Positions 9,056 through 18,909 of a DNA stretch of 64,000 bases are shown here, piece after piece (position 1 is the first letter of the stretch; every line of letters starts with the position of its first letter). Location of the stretch: the NCBI GenBank assembly GCA_946902985.2, contig OX336392.1:23256982-23320981 (forward strand), read 5' to 3'. The position numbers and the translations under genes are program-made. This stretch comes from Meconema thalassinum (Eukaryota; Arthropoda; Insecta; Orthoptera; Tettigoniidae). The notes under the pieces are model-generated. The model ran no database searches. It was not told the origin of the DNA and saw nothing but the letters and a program-made list of their open reading frames with translations.

Positions 9056-12000
9056 TGTGACCGTTTGGTTGATGTCAACAACCACGATGACTCAACTAAC
9101 GACACATAAATCGAATAAAAGGGTACCGTGAGGATCAGGTGACCTTCCATAAAGGCTAAAGCGGCACGAGAGTCCGTAGTCCACAGGGATCGTGGTACAT
9201 GGTGACGATGGTCATAGACCGCCTGAGGAAAGGTTCACCTTAAAACTAGACTGAGAAAATAAACATCCAGACTCATGTAAAACACCGTGAAAATTTATTA
9301 AAATTCACAAGCCCCTAGCCTAGTTCGGAGGGTTATAATCGGCTAGTCCGCAAATTAATAAATAAACTAAGATAAAGAACAGGTCCCCTACCTGAGAAGT
9401 TACTGAAAACCCTCGCGAAAGATCTAACTCACAATGATAAAGCAACAACAGCAACGCTAGGAATATGGCACGACGCAAGTCCCTAGTTAAAGTTACAAGA
9501 TCAAGCTAATATCTGAATTTACATTTAACAGGGTAGCAAAACAAATCTAGGTTAGGATGGTACCATTTCGACGTTTAAATTTAACATTAATTCAACTAGC
9601 TAAGTCCTATCAATTAACAAAATTTACGGCGATGACGTCCGTAAAAGAAAACGATTACATCCAAAAGCTAAGTGTACAGCCATGAAAAACAAACAAATTT
9701 AATTATGCTTAATAACTATGTGCTAACAGCACACAATAAAGTAACATGTAGGGTTTAATACACTTGACATCATAAATTAATAACGAAATAGACACAGTAG
9801 TTTTATTAAAAATTCCTGCCTACACCTTGGTTTACTCTTTGTAAACCATAGTCATCTAATGTGTATAGTTACGGTGACGAATGCGCAGTTGAGACCACGT
9901 CTGACATCGCATGGCCTGAGCTCCACAAGCTACGAACTCTAGGTTCGCACATGCTTCAGGTCGCTACAAAAATGTCAACTGTCCTAGTCATTTCCTCACA
10001 AGGAAATTATCTTCAACTGCACGGCTATGTCAACAGTTCCAGAATGCAAAGAACAAAGTTAGATAGAAAGAATCGTTAGTTAGGCTTGTTTTACAACAAT
10101 TATGCATTTTATTATTAGAATGTCGGTTTATAGGTTTATCGTAGGTTTATGGCGAATAACATTGACAATAGCCTGGGCACGGAGTGTCTCCAACTGAGAT
10201 CATTCTCCACCAAAAAGCCTCGACTCAACAGTCGGAATATAATCAACGAGTATAACAACTCGGACACACAATAACACGGGTTACCAGCGGCGCTAAGCTC
10301 GCGTTCAATAACTCTGGGATAGGCCTGTACAACAGTTACCTTCCAATAACATCTGGTCAACGGGATCATCCCCGGACAAAGCATACAATAACATCCTGCT
10401 ATAACAGGGTAGACTTCACCATCCTATAGAAAACCTTACATAACTGTACCTGTCATACGACAATACACGCAACAGAGCGCTGAACTAACAAAAAACCGAT
10501 CCATAAAACAAGTGATCAAATACAAGAGTGGAAACTGGTTTCCATAAGCAAAATAGCAATGAAAGGAAAAGCGAATACAAATTGTACTCTGTCCTCGTCT
10601 ATAGTAGTTTTGTCTCACAATGAAGCAGGCGTGCTCTAGGTCACTGGGTTACATAACCAGTTTATTCAAGGCCGGCGATTTAATCAATACAAAACCTGCA
10701 CTTGGCCAGTTGATAAAAACATTACCATATGTTACGGATCTCTACAGAGTCCGTGTATCAAATGCACGCTATAAATCTGAGTATAGTAATACACTCCCGT
10801 CTTTCTACCAAAGACGTCTAAATGAAAGTAAACTTACAATAACTGAAGCTCTTTGCTTTAAAAATGCAACTCAGTAGTTGCTAGAACATCAAATAAAAAC
10901 GTGTCTCACACGACACAAGAAAAATATGATAAATGTGGCACAGATTCACACACTAGATCTGCTTAATGATACGTTGGGAACCGCGTTCGATGCTAGGCAA
11001 CGAAACATTCCTTCTAGTTGTTAGGTTCAAACATGTCCAAGAATAGCTTCTGAGCTTATTCAAAATGAAATATAATGCATTTACAAACTGGTAGTTACTG
11101 TCGACTACCTAAATGATACGACCGTTCTAACGACAGTCAGGGGTGTAACAAATGATGGCTGCGAAGAATGCAGTCAATTAATAACCAAGGCATCTGATTG
11201 CCATAACTACAGTCAGCAAAGACTTGAAAATTACCCCAAGTAGGGTTGAACAAAATAGCCTCAAAATGACTACGATCAGGTTCAGCAAAAAGGTAGGCAT
11301 TGACGTTCCACGACGTTCACCAAGCTGCACCAGGGCTGACCAAAATGTCTGACCCCGAGGTGTCTCACTCTAAACTGAAATAAATGACATCTAACTAATC
11401 TATTTACATCCCTACCTAGAAAAATGGCTGACACTGAGTGTGGTTGATTCACAAACTACATTATAACTACTATACCACCAGAAACTAGAACAAAGAAGGG
11501 GTGTGACAAAAACTCACGAAATGGAGAAGCTCTCACTCAGCTCTGTATTCCACAACAAGGGTTGTACATGAACCTCTCTGGCTCTCTGGATCGGTATCCT
11601 CCTCATCAGGATTCCCATCTGGACTCCCCCAAAGACCAGGGTTCGATTTGTCCCTGTCGACATCTTCGTGGATATGCCTGGAAATGGCATTTTGGCTCCT
11701 TCCCTCTCGTTCATCGTTCTGGAAGTTCCACCATCATGCTGGTTCCTGTAGAAACGTCACCCCCCCATACTGGGATGGTATTAGCCCATGGTGACTGCTT
11801 CAACCATGGTGAATAAAAGTCCAATCACGTGGGTAGCGAAATAAGTTGCGTGATTATTCATCCTCTCACTTCCAAAATTATAATGTCCGTCGTGACTATT
11901 ATAGGCTTCAATTATAAAATACGACACAGCCTGAATCTTGCAGATGTGGATTAGCATGTGAGCTAATACTATTTTATAATGCTGCACGTGCTAGTGACGC

Positions 12001-12774
12001 TACTTTTGTATCACGCAGCATCCGTGAATTATACGACGTTTCAAAGATGAAATTTCCACTTTGGCAATTTAAATATCTCATACAATTATAATCACACTTA
12101 TTCAGGATAATTGTAACACTATTACCTGTATATTTCCACTAGGCATCTGCCCTCCACATACGCGTGGGTAATATGTGATGTCACAGCAATGTTGTGCAAT
12201 ACACTATACTTGCCAATAATTATTTCCCAAGCTTCTTATTTAATTCACTGGACTTCATCGACAGTGAATATTAGTATTTGCTTGCTCGATGGCACCTTAT
12301 AATCACTTTTTAACGCTAAACAGCGGATATTCTTCTACGTTTCGTAGGACAAATGTAATTCCACGCCTACACAAGGCGGATTCTCAAGACGCAGTGCTCC
12401 GGTACTGGGTGTCTCTAGAAAGTAGGTCGTCAAAACGAAAACGTTGAGCGACTACTTACGTTCCTTTTTGCGTATCTGCAAGGGTATTACCTTACCTAAA
12501 GTAAAAATAAACATTCTCCAAAATGTTTTAATAATGCAGCATGACGAAATGGAATATTCTGAGTCTCGTAGGAAAGATAAAAATAATTAATAAGACCTCA
12601 GATAATAATTAGCAGTTTACACCAAAGTCAAAAGTGCGATTCACCGCTACTTCAAAGTATCGCGTGATCTCTCAGCTTCACGTGGCTTCCTGGGTGTGTT
12701 CAAAAGTACAACATCCCCTCATAAATGCTCTGTCATAAAAAAAATATCACATGAACCATAGCTCAGCGGGTTCA
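9056..12774 (-). repeat. Gypsy A 3' LTR (intact)
   Basis: Plus-strand borders are TGTGACCGTTTGG at 9056 and GCTCAGCGGGTTCA ending at 12774. Matches 18910-21710, 24501-24632 and 38955-39737 end to end. At 3.7 kb it is unusually long for a Gypsy LTR. Open frames inside are short, repeated only because the LTR is repeated, and resemble no family. Confidence 0.92.
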
Positions 12775-12788
12775 TCTGCCTCTCTGTC
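12775..12788 (-). promoter_or_regulatory. Polypurine tract, Gypsy A
   Basis: GACAGAGAGGCAGA on the minus strand lies directly upstream of the 3' LTR, the place of the plus-strand primer in reverse transcription. Confidence 0.65.
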
Positions 12789-12837
12789 GTTTCAAATAAA
12801 ATGTTGGGATAACATTTTTATTTGCTTTGAAATTCAT

Positions 12838-15800
12838 TCAAGAGTGATATTTTTTTAGATTGGCTGCATTAAAGGTTCCAATGCGTTCTCCTGTCCTAAT
12901 GTCTTCTATCACATAACTTCCATTGTTTAAAGGCTGTCGGATACGACTAGGGCCATAATACAAGGATAGAAATTTCCCATATATGCGGTCTATAGGACTA
13001 GAAATTCCGGGTCTCCTTATAAGGATAAGGTCTCCTTCTACTAGTGGTTCTCTAAACCTCTGGCGTCTAGTTCTTCTCAAGCGCTTGGCAGCTTGTCTGT
13101 CCATAGTCTCTCTTGCGGCTAAAAGTCTGCTGGCATGTGATGGTTGTAAACAAGGTGGATTTACAATCACACGATCCCATATTCTCAGCGGCATCTGGTT
13201 CAAATGCAAGACCATAGGTATTTGACCAGTGCTTTCTTGTACTGTTGAATTAATACATTTTGCCATAATAACAAGGACTTCAGTCCATCGCCAGTGTTCT
13301 TCTTGACAATATAATCGACAGAATTTTGCGATAATAGACATCACGCATTCTGCTGGGTTGCTCTCTGGATGTCGAATAGATGATAAAACATGACCTATTT
13401 CAAGCTCATTCATGGCATTGGCAAATTCTGCTGAGGTGTACTGTGATCCGTGATCAGTCAACAAGAATTGTGGCTTTCCTGCCTCCGGTATCACTTGACG
13501 TCTAATCCTCTGAATAATCTGATGTGCAGTAGCTTTTTGAATCGGATGAAGCATCGTATATTTCGTGAACACATCCACCGTTACAACGATGTATCGATTC
13601 CCACGACGAGCCTTAGGTATTGGGCCATACAGGTCCTGTGCATACAACTCTCTAGGTTGAGTTGGTAGTATTGGTCTAGGTTGTTCCTTCAGCAAGTGTG
13701 ACGTGTATTTGTTCCGCTGGCATGCGTCGCAAGCACGTAAACACTGTCTAACGGTGGCTCCTAACCCTTTCCATGTGAAAGACTCCTTGATAGTTGCAAT
13801 GGTTTTGTCTGTTCCACCATGTCCAATGGATAAATGTACCATAAGAATAACAGATTCTTGGTATCTCCTAGGAATAACTGCACGCAGTTGAGTGTGGTCC
13901 TCGTCTACAAACTTGTATAAGACACGATGATAAATCAAATAATCATCTGCAACAGCAGCAATCCTTGCATAATGATCATCCTGTGGATCCATTCTTCGTT
14001 CTAGGAAACGGATAATATGTCTGAGTTCCTCCTCACGTCGCTGTCCTTCAGGTAAATGACGAAATCGGCGAAGGTGTTCCTCGCATTCTCCCTCGATGTC
14101 TATGGCATTAACAGTAGCTTCAGGATTCCGGCTGAGGATGTCGGCCAACACATTCTCTCTGCCTGGTCGATAAACTATTTCCAAATCGAACTGTTGGAGA
14201 AACAGCGTCCAACGTGTGATCCTGTCGCTTGCCAGTCTTGTTCTCAAGATGAAGGTCAACGCATGATGATCGGTTCTCACAATAATCCTCTGACCTAACA
14301 GAAGTTTCTGCCAGTATTCAAGTGCGTAAACAATTGCAAGTGCTTCTATCTCGGTCGTGAAGTAGTGAGATTCATGTGCTCTTAAACGTCGGCTTAAGAA
14401 AGCGATGTAATGACGTTTCTTCTCATCATCTTCCTGCAGTAAAATGGCTCCTATACCAATGGCAGATGCATCAGTTTCTAGAATAAAGTTCCGAGAGTAA
14501 TCTGGATATTTTAACTGAATTGAGTCCACAAGCATCTGTTTAGCTCTCCTGAAAGCTATCTCGCATTCATCATTCCAGTTCCACCTGCAGTTCTTTTTCA
14601 ATAATCCTTGTAGTGGTGCAACAGTTTCGGAATACTTCTCACAATGAGCAGCAAAGAATTGGAGAATTCCTAAGAATTGTCTCACGTGTTTCACACGGGT
14701 TGGTGTTGGAAATGCAGCAACAGTTCTAATCTTTGCCGGATTCGGTCTATATCCTTCTCCATTGATTATGTGTCCTACGAATTTCACTTCTTCCTGAAAA
14801 AATCGACACTTGTCAAACTTGACCTTAAAATTTGCCTGTCGGAGATTCTCAAAAACAAGGCACAATGTCTTTAAATGCTCTTCTTCCGTTCTCGAAGCTA
14901 TGATTATGTCATCCACATAACATATTACTTTCTGCTTCACTTCATGAGTCAGCTTGGCATCAAGTGCTCTGATTAATGCGGCTCCGGCATTTTTCAATCC
15001 AAATGGTAGTTTTTGGAATACATAAGTAGTCTGATCAAACAAGAATCCAGTATATTTCTGAGTATGCTCAGATAATCTGATATGGTAATAAGACTGAACC
15101 AAGTCTAATGATGAAAATATCCTTTTTCCTTTGAACTTCCTGAGAATGTCCCTAATCTTGGGCGGTCTGTCGTGCTCAGGAGCTAGGCGTTCATTCAAGG
15201 CTCTGGCATCAAGACAAAGTCTCAAGCTTCCATCTACCTTAACCACAGGTATTATGGGATTCAAGAAAGGAGTCGGTGATTTCTTGATTGTACCTGCTGC
15301 TTCCATCTCATGGATCTTCTTAGCAGCTTCTTCGAGATGTTTCTCGGCAATCGGATAGATCCTTTTCTGGAATGGGGAATCGTCCAGTAATACCAGATCA
15401 TACTCGTAGTCTAATATCTCACCAGGTGTGGTGTCGAATATATCTCTGTATTCGTTCAGTAATGCCTCAAGATCCTCATGTGTGGGTGCTGATAACGATT
15501 CTGCCTCTTCGTCGGCATCTAGTGTCGCCTCAATTTCCTTGCCCTTTAATGCTTCGACTACGTCTACTTCGGATAGGAATTCCGGTTCTTCTTCAATAAG
15601 GCTCATCTGAATGGGTTCGTTCGGCTTAAACTCTACCGTATTCCGTCCCATGTCAATGATTCCATCATATTTTCTAATGAAGTCTGCGCCTAAAATGGCA
15701 TCATGATGCAGGCCCTTCATTACGAGAAATTCGTGCAAGTACACGTGGCTCGAAATCTTCACAGTACACAAAATCTGGATTTTGCACGTTACAACGCGGT

Positions 15801-16113
15801 CAGGTATGACACCTCTGACTCTTATAGCTGAAATGGGCAACTCCGTCACCTCAGAGTTTGCTCTAAGTCTGGCATGGCAATCGGCGGAAATTACACTAAT
15901 CATCGCTCCAGTATCGACGAGTATGACTACACTGACTTCATTCAAGGTGGCTACAATCTTGGGTAGACGTGTTAATTCATAATTGTGGTTCGTCGTTCGT
16001 CGTTCGTCCAACAAGTCTTCTTGGATTGGCTCCCAGAGTAATATAGAGGCAGTTACTCGGTGCTCAACCAAACAAGAATCTATTGATTTTTCGGAGTTTT
16101 TTTTTTCTGTCAT
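12838..16113 (-). CDS. pol: Gypsy A Pol polyprotein (protease, RT, RNase H, integrase)
   Basis: A 1091-codon open frame makes the enzymes that copy and integrate the element. In order: aspartic protease with LVDTGA at residues 66-70 and ILGADF near 140; reverse transcriptase with LRLCLDAR at about 297-304 and the YVDD active site at 399-402; RNase H with ETDAS (Asp548), TEIEALA (Glu588) and RTDHHAL (Asp615). Integrase has a zinc site His760, His765, Cys795, Cys798 and catalytic Asp827, Asp887, Glu922. A GPY/F-like module (YYGPSRI) and GTFNAANLKKYH close the protein. No domain is broken. It overlaps the end of gag by 50 nt in the +1 frame, across a run of ten A. Expression therefore needs a frameshift, transcript slippage or re-initiation at the ATG at 16113. 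No chromodomain or env was seen. Confidence 0.93.
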   Translation of the reverse strand: MTEKKNSEKSIDSCLVEHRVTASILLWEPIQEDLLDERRTTNHNYELTRLPKIVATLNEVSVVILVDTGAMISVISADCHARLRANSEVTELPISAIRVRGVIPDRVVTCKIQILCTVKISSHVYLHEFLVMKGLHHDAILGADFIRKYDGIIDMGRNTVEFKPNEPIQMSLIEEEPEFLSEVDVVEALKGKEIEATLDADEEAESLSAPTHEDLEALLNEYRDIFDTTPGEILDYEYDLVLLDDSPFQKRIYPIAEKHLEEAAKKIHEMEAAGTIKKSPTPFLNPIIPVVKVDGSLRLCLDARALNERLAPEHDRPPKIRDILRKFKGKRIFSSLDLVQSYYHIRLSEHTQKYTGFLFDQTTYVFQKLPFGLKNAGAALIRALDAKLTHEVKQKVICYVDDIIIASRTEEEHLKTLCLVFENLRQANFKVKFDKCRFFQEEVKFVGHIINGEGYRPNPAKIRTVAAFPTPTRVKHVRQFLGILQFFAAHCEKYSETVAPLQGLLKKNCRWNWNDECEIAFRRAKQMLVDSIQLKYPDYSRNFILETDASAIGIGAILLQEDDEKKRHYIAFLSRRLRAHESHYFTTEIEALAIVYALEYWQKLLLGQRIIVRTDHHALTFILRTRLASDRITRWTLFLQQFDLEIVYRPGRENVLADILSRNPEATVNAIDIEGECEEHLRRFRHLPEGQRREEELRHIIRFLERRMDPQDDHYARIAAVADDYLIYHRVLYKFVDEDHTQLRAVIPRRYQESVILMVHLSIGHGGTDKTIATIKESFTWKGLGATVRQCLRACDACQRNKYTSHLLKEQPRPILPTQPRELYAQDLYGPIPKARRGNRYIVVTVDVFTKYTMLHPIQKATAHQIIQRIRRQVIPEAGKPQFLLTDHGSQYTSAEFANAMNELEIGHVLSSIRHPESNPAECVMSIIAKFCRLYCQEEHWRWTEVLVIMAKCINSTVQESTGQIPMVLHLNQMPLRIWDRVIVNPPCLQPSHASRLLAARETMDRQAAKRLRRTRRQRFREPLVEGDLILIRRPGISSPIDRIYGKFLSLYYGPSRIRQPLNNGSYVIEDIRTGERIGTFNAANLKKYHS

Positions 16114-18487
16114 GGCGAGAAGTACTGGGCTGGTTCTGCTCCGTCTCCTGCGCCGAATGTCTATTTTCCCTCGAAGTAGGGTTCCGTTCTCCCTCTTCTT
16201 GGATCTGCAATTCTCTCAATTGTTGGAGGTACTCACGGCTCTCCCGCGCTCTTCCTTTCCAATCCCTGTCTGGCTGGTATCTAGGGTCTCGATTTCTGTC
16301 GTAACCCCCACTATATCGATAGTCTCTACGGATACGTCCGTGTTGCTGATTTCTTCCTTCATTCCCTCGGCGGTTGTTTTCATGACGTCGGTTGTCGTCC
16401 GTCCTTCGGTCGAATCGCCGGTCCCAATGACTTCGCCGGTCATCATGTTGATTTCGAGTATACGGAGTGTTGTTCCATTCTCTCCTGTTATAACTGTAAT
16501 TGTTATCACGTCGCCCAGAATCCTCTGTGGTTTGTGTTTGTTGTGGCGTCTGGCTCACTTTATCAACAGTCGTCAGATTCATATGTCTATCCTCGCGCCT
16601 ATCAGCCTTCTGCTGACGGTGTGTAGGAAACTGTTCTGTGTTAGCGTCCAACCTTCGCAGTATCTGGTCACACTGCTGGAAAGTGGATGCCCCTGCAGCG
16701 ATTAACACACGTTGTACATCCGCAGGGTACTGCCAAACAATTGTGTTCACCAAATCTTGTTCGGACAATGGAGGCTGAAGACAACGGAGCTTCGCGAGCT
16801 GTATTGCGAAGTAATTCGCATAACGAGTAGGTGTATTGGAACTGTACCTTCGAGTGTACATCTCAGCTCGGATGCTCTGCTGGATGTCGCTCGACCAATA
16901 TGTTCTTAATAACGCTTCCTTAAAGTCTTGGTAGCCTGTGAATGAGTATCGGAATGCTCTGAACCAGGTACCGGCTTGTCCCTCAAGCAGTCGCTCTATA
17001 ACTCTTAGTTCCCTCTCTGGAGTTACCATAGTATCACGTAAGTAGCTTTCGACATTTGCTAGGAATTCCACTGGAGTAACACCGCTCCCAGTTCCCGAGA
17101 AGCGAGCTGGTTGCTCCTCTCTTGAACGAATTATGGTGACATTTCCCTGCGTATTCGCGGGTCTGAAAGTATTTTGCATGTAACTCTGCGTAGGAGTGTT
17201 AGTCTCATGACTAATTCGATTAGATGCTGGTTGAAACGGGTGAGCGTTTAAGTTCAAGGTCTGACCTTGCGCTAAATTAGTGAATTGTGACGGTTGTGGT
17301 TCCATAGGCGCGCTGGGTTGGAAATGGGTAGGCATCATTCCTCCTGATTGAGATATAGGCGTTTCCTGAGATTCTCCCATCTGTGGGTGTACGTGTCTCT
17401 CTCTTGGAGTCGTCTCGAGTCTGTCCCGGCGTCTTTCTATTACTTCAAGACCTGGGATGGTTCTGGCTGCGACTTTGTTGCCTAAGTCGTTCAATTGCAG
17501 CTCGATCCTGTCAACCTTTCCCTTGAGGTTTGTGTCTACCTCGCGTATGGCCGTCCTAAGGTTATAACTGAGGTCTAACCTCTCGGTCACCGCGACTTCC
17601 TCAAATCTCTTTTGTAAGGAATCGATATCTCCTTCAACTCTGGACATATTTTCTTGGATTTTACCCACATCGTCTCTAACCTCGGCTACCTTAGCCTCGA
17701 CTGTAGCTTCGTGTTCGTTGAGGTCACCTCTCAATAACATGAGGTCAATTTTGTGTTCCTCATGATGAACATCAACTGTCTCACGTAGACTGGCTACGGT
17801 TTCCGTCAATTCAGAATTGTTTCTCCTGTTGGTGTTAAGTTCCTCTTTAATCTCCATCACGCCATCAACAATAGTCTTCACGTTGTTATTAACGGCATTG
17901 GCAGCTCCTCTCATCAAGATTAAACCAACGTTCATGGTTGCCATGTCCTTCTTCACATTTCCGATAAATCCCTCGACGTGATCTAGTCGAGTCCCGAATT
18001 CTTCCCTGGTATGTTCCAGATCTGCTCTCATGTCTATCTGGACTTTATTCAAGGTTGTCTGAATTTGAGCTGTGTGCTCCTCCAATCGGTTTTGCACCTC
18101 CTCCCTAGCTCTATTCATCTGGTCGGTTAAGCAATCTACGCGCTGGTTAGCCTCCTGATGGTGTCGTATGACATCAACCCTAACAGCTGCTAAACCTGTC
18201 GTCAGATCATTTCTCGCTTCGATCCTATATGTGTCCATGTCTGCCCTGACTTGAGTTAAATCAGCCCTAACATTATTTACAGAGTGAGTGTTAATCTCTA
18301 AGTCCTGTCTAACCTGGTCCACATGACCACTGACATTGTTGACTTCCTGTCTAACCTGGTCCACATGACCACTGACAGTATTGACAGCCTGAGTATTCTG
18401 ACCTAAGTCAGCAGTAATCTGTTGAAGATTGGCATTCACACCTGCCATCATCTCTCCAAACACACGACGAATAGTTTCCTCATCCAT
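16064..18487 (-). CDS. gag: Gypsy A Gag
   Basis: An 807-residue frame from the ATG at 18487 (the open frame extends 11 codons further without an ATG). The first 330 or so residues are heptad-like coiled coil with repeated HVDQVRQ, ADLTQVRADM and similar blocks. A retrotransposon-gag (capsid-like) domain follows at roughly 445-615, recognisable by QPARFSGTGSGVTPVEFLANVESY, GQAGTWFRAF and RYANYFAIQLAKL. The C-terminal 180 residues are rich in Arg, Asn, Asp and Tyr (RRDNNYSYNRRE, RRFDRRTDDNRR) and probably bind RNA. There is no CCHC zinc knuckle. The same order is found in Gypsy B. The frame ends eleven codons after the A-run used at the gag-pol junction. Confidence 0.9.
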   Translation of the reverse strand: MDEETIRRVFGEMMAGVNANLQQITADLGQNTQAVNTVSGHVDQVRQEVNNVSGHVDQVRQDLEINTHSVNNVRADLTQVRADMDTYRIEARNDLTTGLAAVRVDVIRHHQEANQRVDCLTDQMNRAREEVQNRLEEHTAQIQTTLNKVQIDMRADLEHTREEFGTRLDHVEGFIGNVKKDMATMNVGLILMRGAANAVNNNVKTIVDGVMEIKEELNTNRRNNSELTETVASLRETVDVHHEEHKIDLMLLRGDLNEHEATVEAKVAEVRDDVGKIQENMSRVEGDIDSLQKRFEEVAVTERLDLSYNLRTAIREVDTNLKGKVDRIELQLNDLGNKVAARTIPGLEVIERRRDRLETTPRERHVHPQMGESQETPISQSGGMMPTHFQPSAPMEPQPSQFTNLAQGQTLNLNAHPFQPASNRISHETNTPTQSYMQNTFRPANTQGNVTIIRSREEQPARFSGTGSGVTPVEFLANVESYLRDTMVTPERELRVIERLLEGQAGTWFRAFRYSFTGYQDFKEALLRTYWSSDIQQSIRAEMYTRRYSSNTPTRYANYFAIQLAKLRCLQPPLSEQDLVNTIVWQYPADVQRVLIAAGASTFQQCDQILRRLDANTEQFPTHRQQKADRREDRHMNLTTVDKVSQTPQQTQTTEDSGRRDNNYSYNRREWNNTPYTRNQHDDRRSHWDRRFDRRTDDNRRHENNRRGNEGRNQQHGRIRRDYRYSGGYDRNRDPRYQPDRDWKGRARESREYLQQLRELQIQEEGERNPTSRENRHSAQETEQNQPSTSRHDRKKKLRKINRFLFG
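16098..16106 (-). promoter_or_regulatory. Run of A10 at the Gypsy A gag-pol overlap
   Basis: Ten consecutive A (T on the plus strand, about 16097-16106) lie inside the 50-nt gag-pol overlap. Pol is in the +1 frame relative to gag. Gypsy B has thirteen A at the same place with gag and pol in a single frame. Confidence 0.7.
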
Positions 18488-18891
18488 AAATAAGAAATAT
18501 ATGAGAAAGTGAGGGATCAATTTCTACTGGAACTTACAGCTATGATTAGTTACTTGGTGGTATAAAGCTTGCTTCATTTATATAAATATCACGAGTACAG
18601 CTGGAGTATGCAAACTAAGTGCTTCTACATTTACAAAGACAACGGTGAGCAAAGCAAAGTATTACATTTACTTAGGATGAGGCACCATCAAAGAAAATCC
18701 TATCCTTCATTTATTCAACACTAAAGCCTCACCCCATGGACTTCTATCAAACATGAATGCCATGCGGTCAATTGATCTGCAGTACGACTTTCTAAGTTCG
18801 TCCCAGTCCTGTCAATTTACCATTAATCAACATTAGGATCCTCAAAAAAAATAACATGGTACTGAGGGTCACCACGTTAACGTCGGCACAT
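18488..18891 (-). other. Gypsy A leader between primer site and gag
   Basis: About 400 nt of untranslated leader on the minus strand. No open frame or recognisable structure was found by eye. Confidence 0.6.
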
Positions 18892-18904
18892 GAGTTGGGC
18901 GCCA
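18892..18904 (-). promoter_or_regulatory. Primer-binding site, Gypsy A
   Basis: TGGCGCCCAACTC on the minus strand begins five nucleotides after the 5' LTR end (CACA|TAAAA). It has the form of a tRNA-Lys-type site. The exact tRNA was not checked against a sequence. Confidence 0.7.
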
Positions 18905-18909
18905 TTTTA

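Noticed and set aside
9861..11987. Duplicate small open frames in both Gypsy A LTRs (again at 19715-21637) and in Gypsy B LTRs
   Set aside because: Present twice only because LTRs are duplicated. Short, with no domain or family likeness.
12983..18520. Opposite-strand frames inside Gypsy A gag and pol (for example 15983-16705)
   Set aside because: Antisense shadows of the intact gag and pol. No domain likeness.
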